A DNA stretch of 64,000 nt from Adiantum capillus-veneris (Eukaryota; Streptophyta; Polypodiopsida; Polypodiales; Pteridaceae). A program made the position numbers and the translations under genes. Shown here piece after piece: positions 55,332 through 64,000 of this stretch. Numbering within the stretch: position 1 is the first letter of the stretch; each line of letters opens with the position of its first letter. The stretch lies in contig CM043963.1 in the NCBI GenBank assembly GCA_014529385.2, positions 106,295,912 to 106,359,911 of the forward strand. The letters run 5' to 3'. A model generated the notes under the pieces. The model worked only from the letters and a program-made list of their open reading frames with translations, was not told the origin of the DNA and made no database searches.

Positions 55332-56233
55332 TGTCAGGGGATTTGTGTACGAAAGGTGAGCCAAGAAGGCGCGGGGCCTCTAACTATGAGAGGTGTGAGA
55401 AAAGAGTTGCAGCAGACACAACCAATGAAGCTTAAACACTTGAATCTGACAACATGAACAAAATTCTGAAGCTTGATTGCTCAAAGCAAACTATTAACAA
55501 CACCGCTTTTTACATTCAATGCTAATTGAGAAGTTTTATGCTCTCCTCACATTGGTTTAACCTGACATAATTCAGGTGATAATAGAGAAAATCAAATTTC
55601 AGTTATCTCAATGATGATAATGTTGAAGTTGATGATAATGATGTTACACTTTGCCCTTTACCGTAATTGGCCTGCCAAGATCGCCTAGATAATATTCCTC
55701 TCCTTCATTCTTCCTCTGCAGCTTCAAGGTCAAGAGAGAGAGAGAAATAGAAAAATGATCAGCTTCATTAAGGGTGATGGAAAGATCAAGCTAATGAGAT
55801 TATGCTTTACGAGATGACGAGGAATATACAAAAGATAAATTTTGATTAGCTAAGGTGCTCGAGGTTAGGGTTCAAGATTACCAAGATGATAGAGGTATGG
55901 AGTTATAGCTTGAGGATGAGAGAGAGAGAGTTTATGAAGCTTGAGAGCTATGGCATTCAAATATGAGAGCGAAAGAGATTAACTCACTTAATGGAGATCG
56001 GGATGAGTTTTTGGTTTGAAACTCAATGGAGATCAAGCTATGGGCTTAAGGGAGAGCGAGAGTGCTATAATAAAGAATAAGAGAGATATGGTTAGCATAT
56101 AAGGGGAGAGAGAGATTTGGCTTCTTGAGAGAGATTTTGATTTTTTAACCTTATGAGGTAGCTCTCCATTCTCCTCCCCAACACGAGGACATCCTTGAAC
56201 ACAATAGATCATATGGTCTGCATTGGTCAGCCA
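55332..56233 (-). repeat. 5' LTR of the outer gypsy element
   Basis: It pairs with 43080-43977. The inner end is adjacent to the primer-site-like TTGGTGAACCCGACGTGAA (minus, plus about 55309-55329). Confidence 0.85.
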
Positions 56234-56428
56234 TCCTTGTGTATAATGTCTATGTTGAAAACACTTAAATCCCTTGTGGGAGCCCAAGATAGGGTTTATG
56301 GTTTATTTTGAAAAAGTATTCTCCATACAAAGGAGACTCTGACTTTTTTTTTTTTGGATACATGACATTTATTATACCATTGCGTTTATATGATTTTCAA
56401 AGTGGATGATGCTCTAAAAATTATGTAG

Positions 56429-57375
56429 ATGGGTTATGCAATGCGTTGAGGCGCAGGAATTGAATGAAGCCCCATTATTCACTAGAGAGTGGATTGATGT
56501 ACTTGATGAGAATACAATGTTCTCTCCCTCTTTGATTGAAAGGAATCTGACAACATGGGAAGCCAAGGTTTGTCCTTGGTGGTTGGATTATCCACTAGGA
56601 GTTATTCCAAAGAAAGAGTTGGAATTACGCAAGAGTAAGTATCTTAACACTAGTGGCTCTTTTATTTTGAGAATGTATATGTCTTACTTTAGTACTAATT
56701 TATGTGATATTGTGCTATATGGTTGTTGAGTGAAGGGTTTCAAAATGAGAGTGATGAGTACTTACAGGAGACACAAGAAGAGTCTCTCCCTCCCGTTTCT
56801 CAAGGAGTTACTCAAAACACCATTGAGAGTGGCTCTCAAGGTACTCCACTAGCAAGCAATGTACTCAAGAAGGGTAAAGGGAAAATGGAGCCTCCAAGTA
56901 CATCAAGGAAATCCACTCCTTGTTCAATGCCTCCCATTGTGCCATCTGCAGAGCCCGATATTTCCTCTTTGGGAACCACTATACCCCATATGGCACCCTC
57001 TTCTAATGTGCCCACTACATCCTCATTGGTGCACACTACTTCGTTTGTTGCAGAGTCTTCACTTGGGCGAGAGGCTTGGGAGAGAAGGCCGATCACACGA
57101 TCTGTTGGTAAGTTTAAGAAAATTGTTAGCTTACTAGTGAATGTTATGGTATATATGTGTTTGCATTCGGTTTCTAATTTATTTTTTATATGGTCAGGTG
57201 GTTGCATGAAACATTTACTGAGCCTCATGACTATGTTTTGGACTTGTTTGCGGGGTGTGGTGGTTTGGGCCTAGCTTCTGCGGAAGATATGAGGCATTGC
57301 ATGTGTCTAGAGCTAGATCATGTGCTCTATGAAAGATGTTTGACCGATATTGCATGTGGACCTATGAAATGTTGA
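56429..57375 (+). pseudogene. Three exon-like blocks, last one with a DNA-methyltransferase-like AdoMet motif
   Basis: Block A (56429-56638) reads WIDVLDENTMFSPSLIERNL and KVCPWWLDYPLGVIPKKELE. Block B (56731-57111) is Ser/Pro/Thr-rich and low in conserved motifs. Block C (57198-57375) reads WLHETFTEPHDYVLDLFAGC and GGLGLASAEDMRHCMCLELD, then a stop. The F.(E/K)P.D.VLDLFAG.G pattern followed by hCh.(L/I)E.D is typical of motif X/I of N6/N4-type DNA methyltransferases. The catalytic (D/N/S)PP(Y/W) motif is not seen. All three blocks start after AG in the same phase; joining them in frame needs donors four bases past the best GTAAGT sites. It may be a fragment of a transposon or host gene. Confidence 0.4.
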
Positions 57376-60198
57376 TTGCGGATGCACATTTGGTTGAGGA
57401 AACTCTATTCTGACAGTACACATCTTCATGTTTTGATTTATGTTTTTATGTACATGGCAGCCATATGACATTGACATGGCATTTTGGTATGCTCCATACA
57501 TTTCATTTGGATATTTCATTTGTGTTTGTTTGGTACATGACCGCCACATGATGTGGAGATGACTTTGATTGGAGCTTTCTTTTGTAGTTAGATTATGTTG
57601 ACACCATTGGCTTGTGTTGATTTTTGTGAGATAACAAAATCATTAAAGTGATGGAAATAAGAGTTTATGTGAAAGAAATCCCATGTGGGAGCCCACGTTT
57701 TCAGTACAGCCTCAAAAAATACATACAAATGGTGCTTTTTATAAAGTTTCATTTTGCATAAGCATAGACATGCTTCCATATTTCTTAAAAGTGTTTGGTA
57801 GTTGAAGGATTGTACTGTAAGGTTTTGAGTTTTTCCACTATACAATGATATTTAAAGATATCATTGGTGTAAAATTTGGGTTTAAAAGCTCGAAATTGAA
57901 AGCTCGCAAAAATAAAACCCCCGCTCAAGACCATTCCTTCAAATGATTGATGTATCAAGGGAGGGAGATCTTCCCGTGATAAGAGTCCACGTATTATTTT
58001 ATTTTGTTGGCAAATGACATTCGGTGAACTGAGGGAGAGACGGAGATGAACTGGATTCTGAATCGGGCTCAGTGTGGGTGAGATGAGGTGAGAAGCATCC
58101 ATCACTTCAGGGTGCTGCAGGTCCCGGGCCCCATATTCTGAGGTGTTTGCAGGCTATGAAGGCGAGTATGTGTGTGTGTGAAGGGTTTATGGTAGGCAGC
58201 CCATAATCGGGGAGGTGGGCCAGGGCTTCCAGCAAGTGTGTGACAAATACAAGGGTGTGTGAGTGAATTCAAAGAATGGGTGGCTGTGATTCCTCATGCC
58301 TGCAGAGTGAGAGAAAACGGGTGTGTGTGTGAGCATGGCTCTTAGGATTGGGCCCCGACCGCAACGAATCTTGCAGGTTATTGATAGGTGTTGTTGACGA
58401 GCCAACAAGTGGAAAGCAAGAGACATGCAAGTGGCTGGCATTGTTTGTGTGTGTGGCAAAAATGCCAAGGCAAGTGGGCCAGCTCTGCAGCGTGCGTGAC
58501 TAGCGTGAGAAAATGCACGTAGTTGAGCCAGGGTAGTGTGTGTGTTTCATTGGCAGGCCAACTCCGGCCAAGGTGGACCAGATGAGCTTGCGCGTGCGCT
58601 TGTGGCGATAATGCCAAACCAGCTCAGGCTAATTTGGGACGAGCATTTGGCGAGTTAGTAGACGGGAGTGGGCTGCCAGCGAGGAAGCCAAAAAAATGCT
58701 TGCTTGGTGGGCTTTAAATTTTCCTTTTCAAATTTTGGTTGGGGCTCGATCCCACGGTCAACAACATGTAAAGCCCTTCGACAGAGAAGTGAGGTCGAGC
58801 CTGAGAAAATGGTGTCACTTCTTGTACGACTTAAAAACTTTTCACAAAAATGATATTTGGACATGCAATTTAAGTCACACATATTTTTTTTTAAAAAAAA
58901 AGAATTACCACATCCACTTAATAATTGAATTGCTTCACGTTCAAATGGACGCCGATTGTAATTAAAAATTCACGAGAACATTCTTTTGGCATCCAAACCT
59001 TCTCATTGACAATTTGAGCATGCATATTAATCCATTTTCAATCGACATTGTTTCAAATTCAAGAGCAAAAATTCCATTTTCAATGCATTTTTTACTAAAT
59101 TGGGCAATGCTCATAAGCAAATCAATTAAGGTTGTCATCTCATTTGCACAACCAGACCAACCATTGCAACTTAAGTTGCTCTTATCCGCAGATATCCACA
59201 TTTAGACAAACTCAATTTGCACAAAACATTGGTCAATTTAAGCCAGTTTTTAATCATTGCAAATTTAATTGCTCATATCCAATAGCCTTAATCGCTCAAC
59301 CTGATTTATATTCGTGACTTTGGAAAACTAAAAGTACACCATATCTAATCAATTTAGTACATGTGGTAGTGGTATTGCACCTCAATCATCCCCAATTACA
59401 CACAAATTGAGTCATTCATATCAAAATCCCAAATTGATCAATTATGTACACACCAGTCGATCTTTAGGTCTAATAATCATCATAATTGGTACTTGCTACC
59501 AATTATTCATCCCCAATTTATGCATAATTGGCCATTGCTTAGGCACACACACCTAAATTTAGGCCGTCGATTTGTGCAAAAATTTCATTAAACACTCATT
59601 GCATTTCATCAATTGCACACTTGATCACACATACATGAGTATATACATGCTAAATTAACTCAATTTCAATCAAAAATTGATCAAATTTTAACTCAATTTA
59701 GCATTGCACACACAAAAATTAAGTGCACAAATCCAATTTTTTTGCTCAATTAGCAACTAAATTAGGCCAATTCCTAATGTTTGCACACACATTTCTTGCA
59801 AAATCATCAATCTCCAAGCATTTAGGTGTTCAATTTGACCATAAATCTTCTCATCAAAGTTATTTAAAATGGGCACACACATTCAAATCTTGCCCTAATT
59901 TTGGCAATTAGGCCTACTCCATGACCGGAATAGCCTCACATACACATCAATTTAGTGATTTGCACACACAATTTATGCAAAACTACCATTCCTCAAGCAT
60001 CTAGGCAACCAATTTCATTCCAATTTTGTTCCAATTTCATCAAATTAGGCATAAATTCCATGAGGAATCCCAATCCTCGAGCAAGTACTTCCGAGCGAAC
60101 AAGAAACCGAGTGAGCATAAGCAATGTAAAATATTAGATCAAGATCTAAATAGTTACTCTATAGAGTATAGTGTAGCAAAGTAACCATGTTGCATCTC
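57376..60198. other. A+T-rich non-coding DNA
   Basis: No gene is recognised. 58140-58560 holds many short GTGT/CACA stretches. 58960-60130 is strongly A+T-rich with frequent CAATTT and CACACA words. Open frames here (for example 58187-58468, 58668-58853) have no family pattern. Confidence 0.45.
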
Positions 60199-60310
60199 AA
60201 ATAGTCTCAAACAAAAGAGCCATACTCTTCCTTTAATGTGTTCACACACATTAAAATAGTCTCAAACAAAAGAGCCATACTCTTCCTTTAATGTGTTCAC
60301 ACACACATTG
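60199..60310 (+). repeat. Two-copy 56-bp tandem duplication
   Basis: AATAGTCTCAAACAAAAGAG and the following bases are repeated at 60255 with almost no change. The duplication is recent. Confidence 0.92.
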
Positions 60311-60625
60311 ATACAAGTATTTCCCTTGCTTCTGAACCATCTTCTTGAGCATATTCCAAAACTCTATTTGTGCAAACTTATTCTCCATGGTAAATTCACA
60401 TGTTGCAATTGTCGTAATTTCAGGCACAAATAAACCAAGAGATGGTAACTCAAATGCCACATGTCCGTCATAATGCATAGGTAGCTCTTGAACTTGAAAG
60501 ATATCCTTTGCTTGCTTGAGTGCCATGTGACGTAGGTTGCTTTGTGAAGGCATTGCATGCGGTATACCAACTACTTTGGAGGGACCATGGGACTATTACT
60601 ATTGTGCCCTTCATTCCAATGCCTT

Positions 60626-60626
<1 letters not shown>
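60311..60626. other. No recognised gene
   Basis: A minus-strand frame (60251-60553, 100 codons) crosses this stretch but matches no family I know. Confidence 0.35.

Positions 60627-60682
<56 letters not shown>
60627..60682 (+). repeat. (GA)n microsatellite
   Basis: About 28 GA units. The frames through it are artefacts. Confidence 0.95.
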
Positions 60683-60685
<3 letters not shown>

Positions 60686-60949
60686 GGTTTGTCTTCCACA
60701 GTTGCGAGATCACAATCAAGGAATCTTTTCTAAAAAACCAACCTTTTTGGTCGCGCGTCAAAAATGACTTTGATGCACTGATGCCCTTGTTTAGCATTCC
60801 CTACCTCCACCTTCTTCTAGAATTCCACAAAAGTGGGCCGGACTCCGCTACTGGCAGCAAGCTCTGCATGGAAGGGGTGTGCATGCTCTCAACCAATCTA
60901 GCCAATTACGCTATCTTCGCTCCTCTCAGACTCAGTCCCGCTTATATAA

Positions 60950-60957
60950 GTCACTCA
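60950..60957. repeat. Target-site duplication GTCACTCA (left) of the MITE
   Basis: GTCACTCA here and at 61192-61199 directly flank the inverted repeats. Confidence 0.92.
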
Positions 60958-61191
60958 CAGTGCTCGAAAAAAACCTAGGTGTAGTGTAACAAAAACCTAG
61001 GTTTAGTGTAACCCCACCTACAAATTTTGAGATTTACCTCTAAAGTTTATAGTTGGTGAGAAAACCTCCAAAGTTGGAAAAAAATTAGTATAGATTGGTA
61101 TAAAAACCTTCAAATTTAGTCAATTTACCTTAATTGTTTCTAACATGTAGGTTTGACAAGTTTTTGGAAAAAACGTTTTTTTCGAGCACTG
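60958..61191. mobile_element. hAT-type MITE, 234 bp
   Basis: Perfect 17-bp terminal inverted repeats CAGTGCTCGAAAAAAAC (60958-60974 and, inverted, 61175-61191) are flanked by a perfect 8-bp target duplication GTCACTCA. The 8-bp duplication and CAGTG start are the hallmarks of the hAT superfamily. It has no coding capacity and would depend on a transposase supplied elsewhere. The intact duplication indicates little change since insertion. Confidence 0.93.
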
Positions 61192-61295
61192 GTCACTCAT
61201 TATCAGCGGCCGAGTTTAGTGAATTTTGAGTGTCATGTCTTGTTCACTCGCAAGGCTTCTCTCTGTCACGCACTGAGAGTCTCAAAAGCAAGTCG

Positions 61296-61298
<3 letters not shown>

Positions 61299-61339
<41 letters not shown>
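61299..61339 (+). repeat. (CT)n microsatellite
   Basis: About 20 CT units, downstream (minus sense) of the RPS26 copy. Confidence 0.95.
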
Positions 61340-61341
<2 letters not shown>

Positions 61342-61561
61342 GTCTCTCTCTTTTTTGGAAAAGACTTTAGAAAGACATTTCCAAAACATAAGATACAAGC
61401 CCGTTCAAAAGCCTCAAAATCCACTCAATGTCTATCCAGCTGATGGCTTCAACCACATTGGAAATGCTCGTAGCATGCGTCTTCTAAGAGCTCTATGATA
61501 GAAGTCAAAATTCATGAGCCTTCTTCCTCTCCTGGCTTATGCACTAATTATACACCTGTCT

Positions 61562-61922
61562 ACTTCCTAACAGTGGGAACATTGGTACGCTGATTCTGGT
61601 TCTGCATATGCTCCTTGCATCTAAACCTTTGAGGTGGCTCTTGAACTCTTCTCGTTGTACGGGATCTCACACAGACAACGTGAGTGAATGGCACATGAAA
61701 CACAGTACTGCATTTTGGCGTAAAGCTTGGGAAGTGTGTACCCATCATAAAGGCAAGCATCTTGCATATCTCGCACAACACCTTGTTCAACAATGTTCCT
61801 TGCAAGAAACCACTTGACAACCTTGTCCTTGGGCACACATAGCCCACCATTGGAGCACCTGATGGGGTTGGTGTGGCCTCTTCCATGCTTATTACATCCA
61901 ACCTTACGACGCTTACCGTCAT
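61562..61922 (-). pseudogene. RPS26: Ribosomal protein S26 (eS26) retrocopy, frameshifted
   Basis: The minus strand translates to [20 protein letters not shown], then [40 protein letters not shown] and [10 protein letters not shown], unmistakably eS26. Two frame changes break it: one base missing after the start codon (about 61913) and two bases missing near 61680, after which [19 protein letters not shown] follows in another frame. A zinc-binding Cys is replaced by Gly in RCSNGG (normally RCSNC). No introns interrupt it, which together with the decay points to a processed copy. Confidence 0.92.
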
Positions 61923-61968
61923 GATTGCTTATGCTGCAACTACTTTTGCTTCCTCTTCGTCATGGCCA

Positions 61969-62009
61969 TCTCTCTCTCTCTCTCTCTCTCTCACTCTCTC
62001 TCTCTCTCT
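61969..62009 (+). repeat. (CT)n microsatellite, interrupted
   Basis: CT repeat with one CA interruption, upstream (minus sense) of the RPS26 copy. Confidence 0.92.
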
Positions 62010-62493
62010 TTTATATAAAGAAAAAGTAGGCTACATTCAATCGTCGCTAGGCTTACTGTCTCTAAATTGTTCCCATGAGGTCACTGGATACACCTTTACT
62101 ACAGACTGTCTCTTGACCTGGAGACCCATTAGCGCTTTGCAATAGTATTTTAGTCTTCATGACAAAAACGGCCTTGAGTATAGAGGCAGTCACGGTGTTG
62201 ATACTGATGGTGCTTCTCATGTTTGCCACTATGTCCCTGGCGACGTGGTATTCTTCATCGTCGCAATCCGCCGCACAGGAATCAGCGGGGCAGGGTGAGC
62301 TGCAGTATGCCTCTATATTGTAGGATGCCCTTTTCTCCATCAATGTAACAAACCGAGAATTCTACTATAGCCGTATTGAGGAGGCGGATATTCTAGCGTA
62401 GCAAGATCCCTTTGGAAGGGGACATCTCTACAAATCCTTATACAAAAATCCTTTACAACTAAATTGAGAAGCAAAAAAAGCATTATCATCCGC
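62010..62493. other. No recognised gene
   Basis: A minus-strand frame at 62062-62343 (93 codons, Cys- and Ala-containing) matches no family I know. It lies between the RPS26 and RPL27a copies. Confidence 0.4.
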
Positions 62494-62934
62494 CTACACG
62501 TTAATAGAAGGGAATATCTGACCACCAGCCTCTTTGATCTTCTTCTCCGCAATCTTAGAGAAGAAATTTTCCTTAATGACCAGAGGAGTGGGGGGAGCAT
62601 TGCCTTTACCTAGCACCTTGAAGTACCCGAATGGTGTGACATCCAGCAAGGGCCCCTTTCGTTCCAGAGCAAATTTCGTAGAGTCGGACATAAGCAAGAA
62701 GAGATGATCCACATTCACAATGGGACAATGGAACTTGTTCATTGTCTTGTGGAAGTAGCACATACCTACCTTCCAAAAGTACCTAGGGTGATATTTGTCG
62801 AACAGAATGCGATGGTGGTGCATACCTCCTGCATTACCACAACCTCCGGGATGCTTTTTGTGCTTGCCAATTCTTCCATGGCATGCACTGATGTGACCTC
62901 TCTTCTTCCTGTTATTCTTCAACCTGGTCGTCAT
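62494..62934 (-). CDS. RPL27A: Ribosomal protein L27a (uL15), intact 146-codon intronless copy, possibly a pseudogene
   Basis: ATG at 62934 opens [20 protein letters not shown], followed by [55 protein letters not shown] and [11 protein letters not shown]. The length equals the usual ~146 residues of plant L27a. It is a component of the large cytosolic ribosomal subunit near the peptidyl-transferase centre. Several near-invariant glycines are changed (SAGHG to SACHG, GGRGN to GGCGN, HPGYFGK to HPRYFWK), so function is doubtful despite the open frame. Position between two broken ribosomal-protein retrocopies supports a processed copy. Confidence 0.85.
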   Translation of the reverse strand: MTTRLKNNRKKRGHISACHGRIGKHKKHPGGCGNAGGMHHHRILFDKYHPRYFWKVGMCYFHKTMNKFHCPIVNVDHLFLLMSDSTKFALERKGPLLDVTPFGYFKVLGKGNAPPTPLVIKENFFSKIAEKKIKEAGGQIFPSINV

Positions 62935-62944
62935 GGCAGCCTTC

Positions 62945-63245
62945 CTACTCTCGAACCACCACTTGGTTGAGTTCTTTGCTGCTGTTGTGGGCCAGTGTAC
63001 TGAGGACAAGCCTGTTGAGCACCTGGATATCGCGTCTGAGGTAGTTGGGTGCCATGATATTGAGACTGAGCATGATGGCCAGCACTCGGATACTATGATT
63101 GAACACCTGAAAATTGTGGTTGCACTAGCGGGACACCAAGACAATGTGGTTGTGCTTGCTCGGGAAGTGTAAATCGTGGCTGTCCCTGCTGCACACCTGG
63201 ATATTGCGATTGAACTCGCATATAGTATGGGGCACTCTGCATGGG
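62945..63245 (-). repeat. Degenerate ~30-bp minisatellite reading as a Gln/Pro/Tyr-Gly-rich peptide
   Basis: Units of about 30 bp read on the minus strand as ten-residue repeats such as [30 protein letters not shown] and, after a stop, [10 protein letters not shown] and [10 protein letters not shown]. They continue from an upstream ATG at 63320 to just before the L27a ATG in another frame. The family is not recognised. It could be part of a low-complexity coding exon or a non-coding minisatellite. Confidence 0.6.
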
Positions 63246-63357
63246 ATGGATTCCTCCATAGGTAACGAGTGAGTATTGACCAACTTGCTCTCTAGCAGAG
63301 GAACTCTCTCTCTCTCTCACTCACTCAAAACTCAACTCTTTCAAGGAGCGCGCACCA

Positions 63358-63360
<3 letters not shown>

Positions 63361-63409
<49 letters not shown>
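63361..63409 (+). repeat. (CT)n microsatellite
   Basis: About 24 CT units, with a shorter CT stretch at 63304-63318. Confidence 0.95.
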
Positions 63410-63412
<3 letters not shown>

Positions 63413-63545
63413 GGGTATACAACTCTGAAACTTCTAGGTAGGCTTTGCAATACACAAAGCAGACCTAAAAAACCACCACACAAAATTTCCAGCCAAAAGT
63501 AACTCGTTTACATAAGTATTTCAGGCTCTGAAAATTTTCAGGCCA

Positions 63546-64000
<455 letters not shown>

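Larger units (their letters stand above)
43080..56233 (-). mobile_element. Ty3-gypsy retrotransposon with ~0.9-kb LTRs, split by a nested copia element
   Basis: LTRs lie at 43080-43977 and 55332-56233 (plus ends TGTCAGG…AGCCA; about 90% identical by eye). On the minus strand a primer-site-like TTGGTGAACCCGACGTGAA follows the 5' LTR (plus about 55309-55329). The order is gag (about 55300-53800), protease (53508-52933), RT (52430-51276), RNase H/connection (51270-50590), integrase (50572-49868) and, after the 5-kb copia insertion, the last integrase codons (44729-44600). Many frame changes and stops are present. No target duplication was recognised, so outer ends are approximate. Confidence 0.88.

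Noticed and set aside
56836-57228. Minus-strand 130-codon open frame
   Set aside because: It is the shadow of exon-like block B on the plus strand and has no motif.
57198-57375. C5-cytosine methyltransferase motif I
   Set aside because: DLFAGCGGL resembles it, but the preceding F.EP.DYVLD and following CMCLELD fit the N6/N4 pattern better; no PCQ motif was found.
58735-58830. tRNA or SINE from a GGGATCGAGCCCC string on the minus strand
   Set aside because: A B-box-like string is present but no convincing A box at suitable distance.

Overview
This window looks like repeat-rich nuclear DNA of a land plant. The evidence is an intron-rich NHX5/NHX6-type endosomal Na+/H+ exchanger with plant-like exon structure, Ty1-copia and Ty3-gypsy (including chromodomain) retrotransposons primed by an initiator-Met-tRNA-like site, and degraded copies of cytosolic ribosomal protein genes. 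No bacterial, organellar or CRISPR signal is seen. I cannot name the species; a large-genome plant fits best.

Layout. 1-5477 (+): the 3' nineteen exons of an NHX5/6 antiporter, all in phase, with three introns that look U12-type. 5.5-12 kb: decayed repeats, namely two 0.7-kb direct repeats, a copia integrase remnant, a minus-strand copia RNase H remnant and short tandem duplications. 12.5-13.7 kb: a gypsy reverse transcriptase remnant (+). 13.7-14.6 kb: a palindrome-rich satellite. 15.5-18.9 kb: minus-strand gypsy integrase pieces and a minisatellite. 19278-26372 (-): a nearly complete copia element with 216-bp LTRs, primer site, 5-bp target duplications and an unusually long leader. 29.4-33.8 kb (-): a decayed gypsy element ending in a 0.54-kb hierarchical inverted repeat. 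34868-40763 (+): a chromodomain gypsy element with LTRs of only 123 bp. 43080-56233 (-): an old gypsy element with ~0.9-kb LTRs, split by a copia element (44730-49771, +). 56.4-57.4 kb (+): three exon-like blocks, the last carrying a DNA-methyltransferase-like motif. 57.4-60.9 kb: A+T-rich DNA without recognised genes. 60958-61191: a hAT-type MITE with a perfect 8-bp target duplication. 61.5-64 kb (-): retrocopy-like RPS26, RPL27a and RPL11 sequences within 2.5 kb.

How it fits together. The only clearly functional host gene is the NHX exchanger. The rest records successive retrotransposon insertions. LTR pairs compared by eye suggest relative ages: about 2% divergence for the 19-26 kb copia, about 7-8% for the nested copia, and about 10% for the short-LTR gypsy and for the outer gypsy. 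The most unusual items are the three U12-like introns, the methyltransferase-like exons, the hierarchical foldback at 33.8-34.3 kb and the ribosomal-protein cluster. All coordinates, translations and percentages were worked out by eye, without alignment software.
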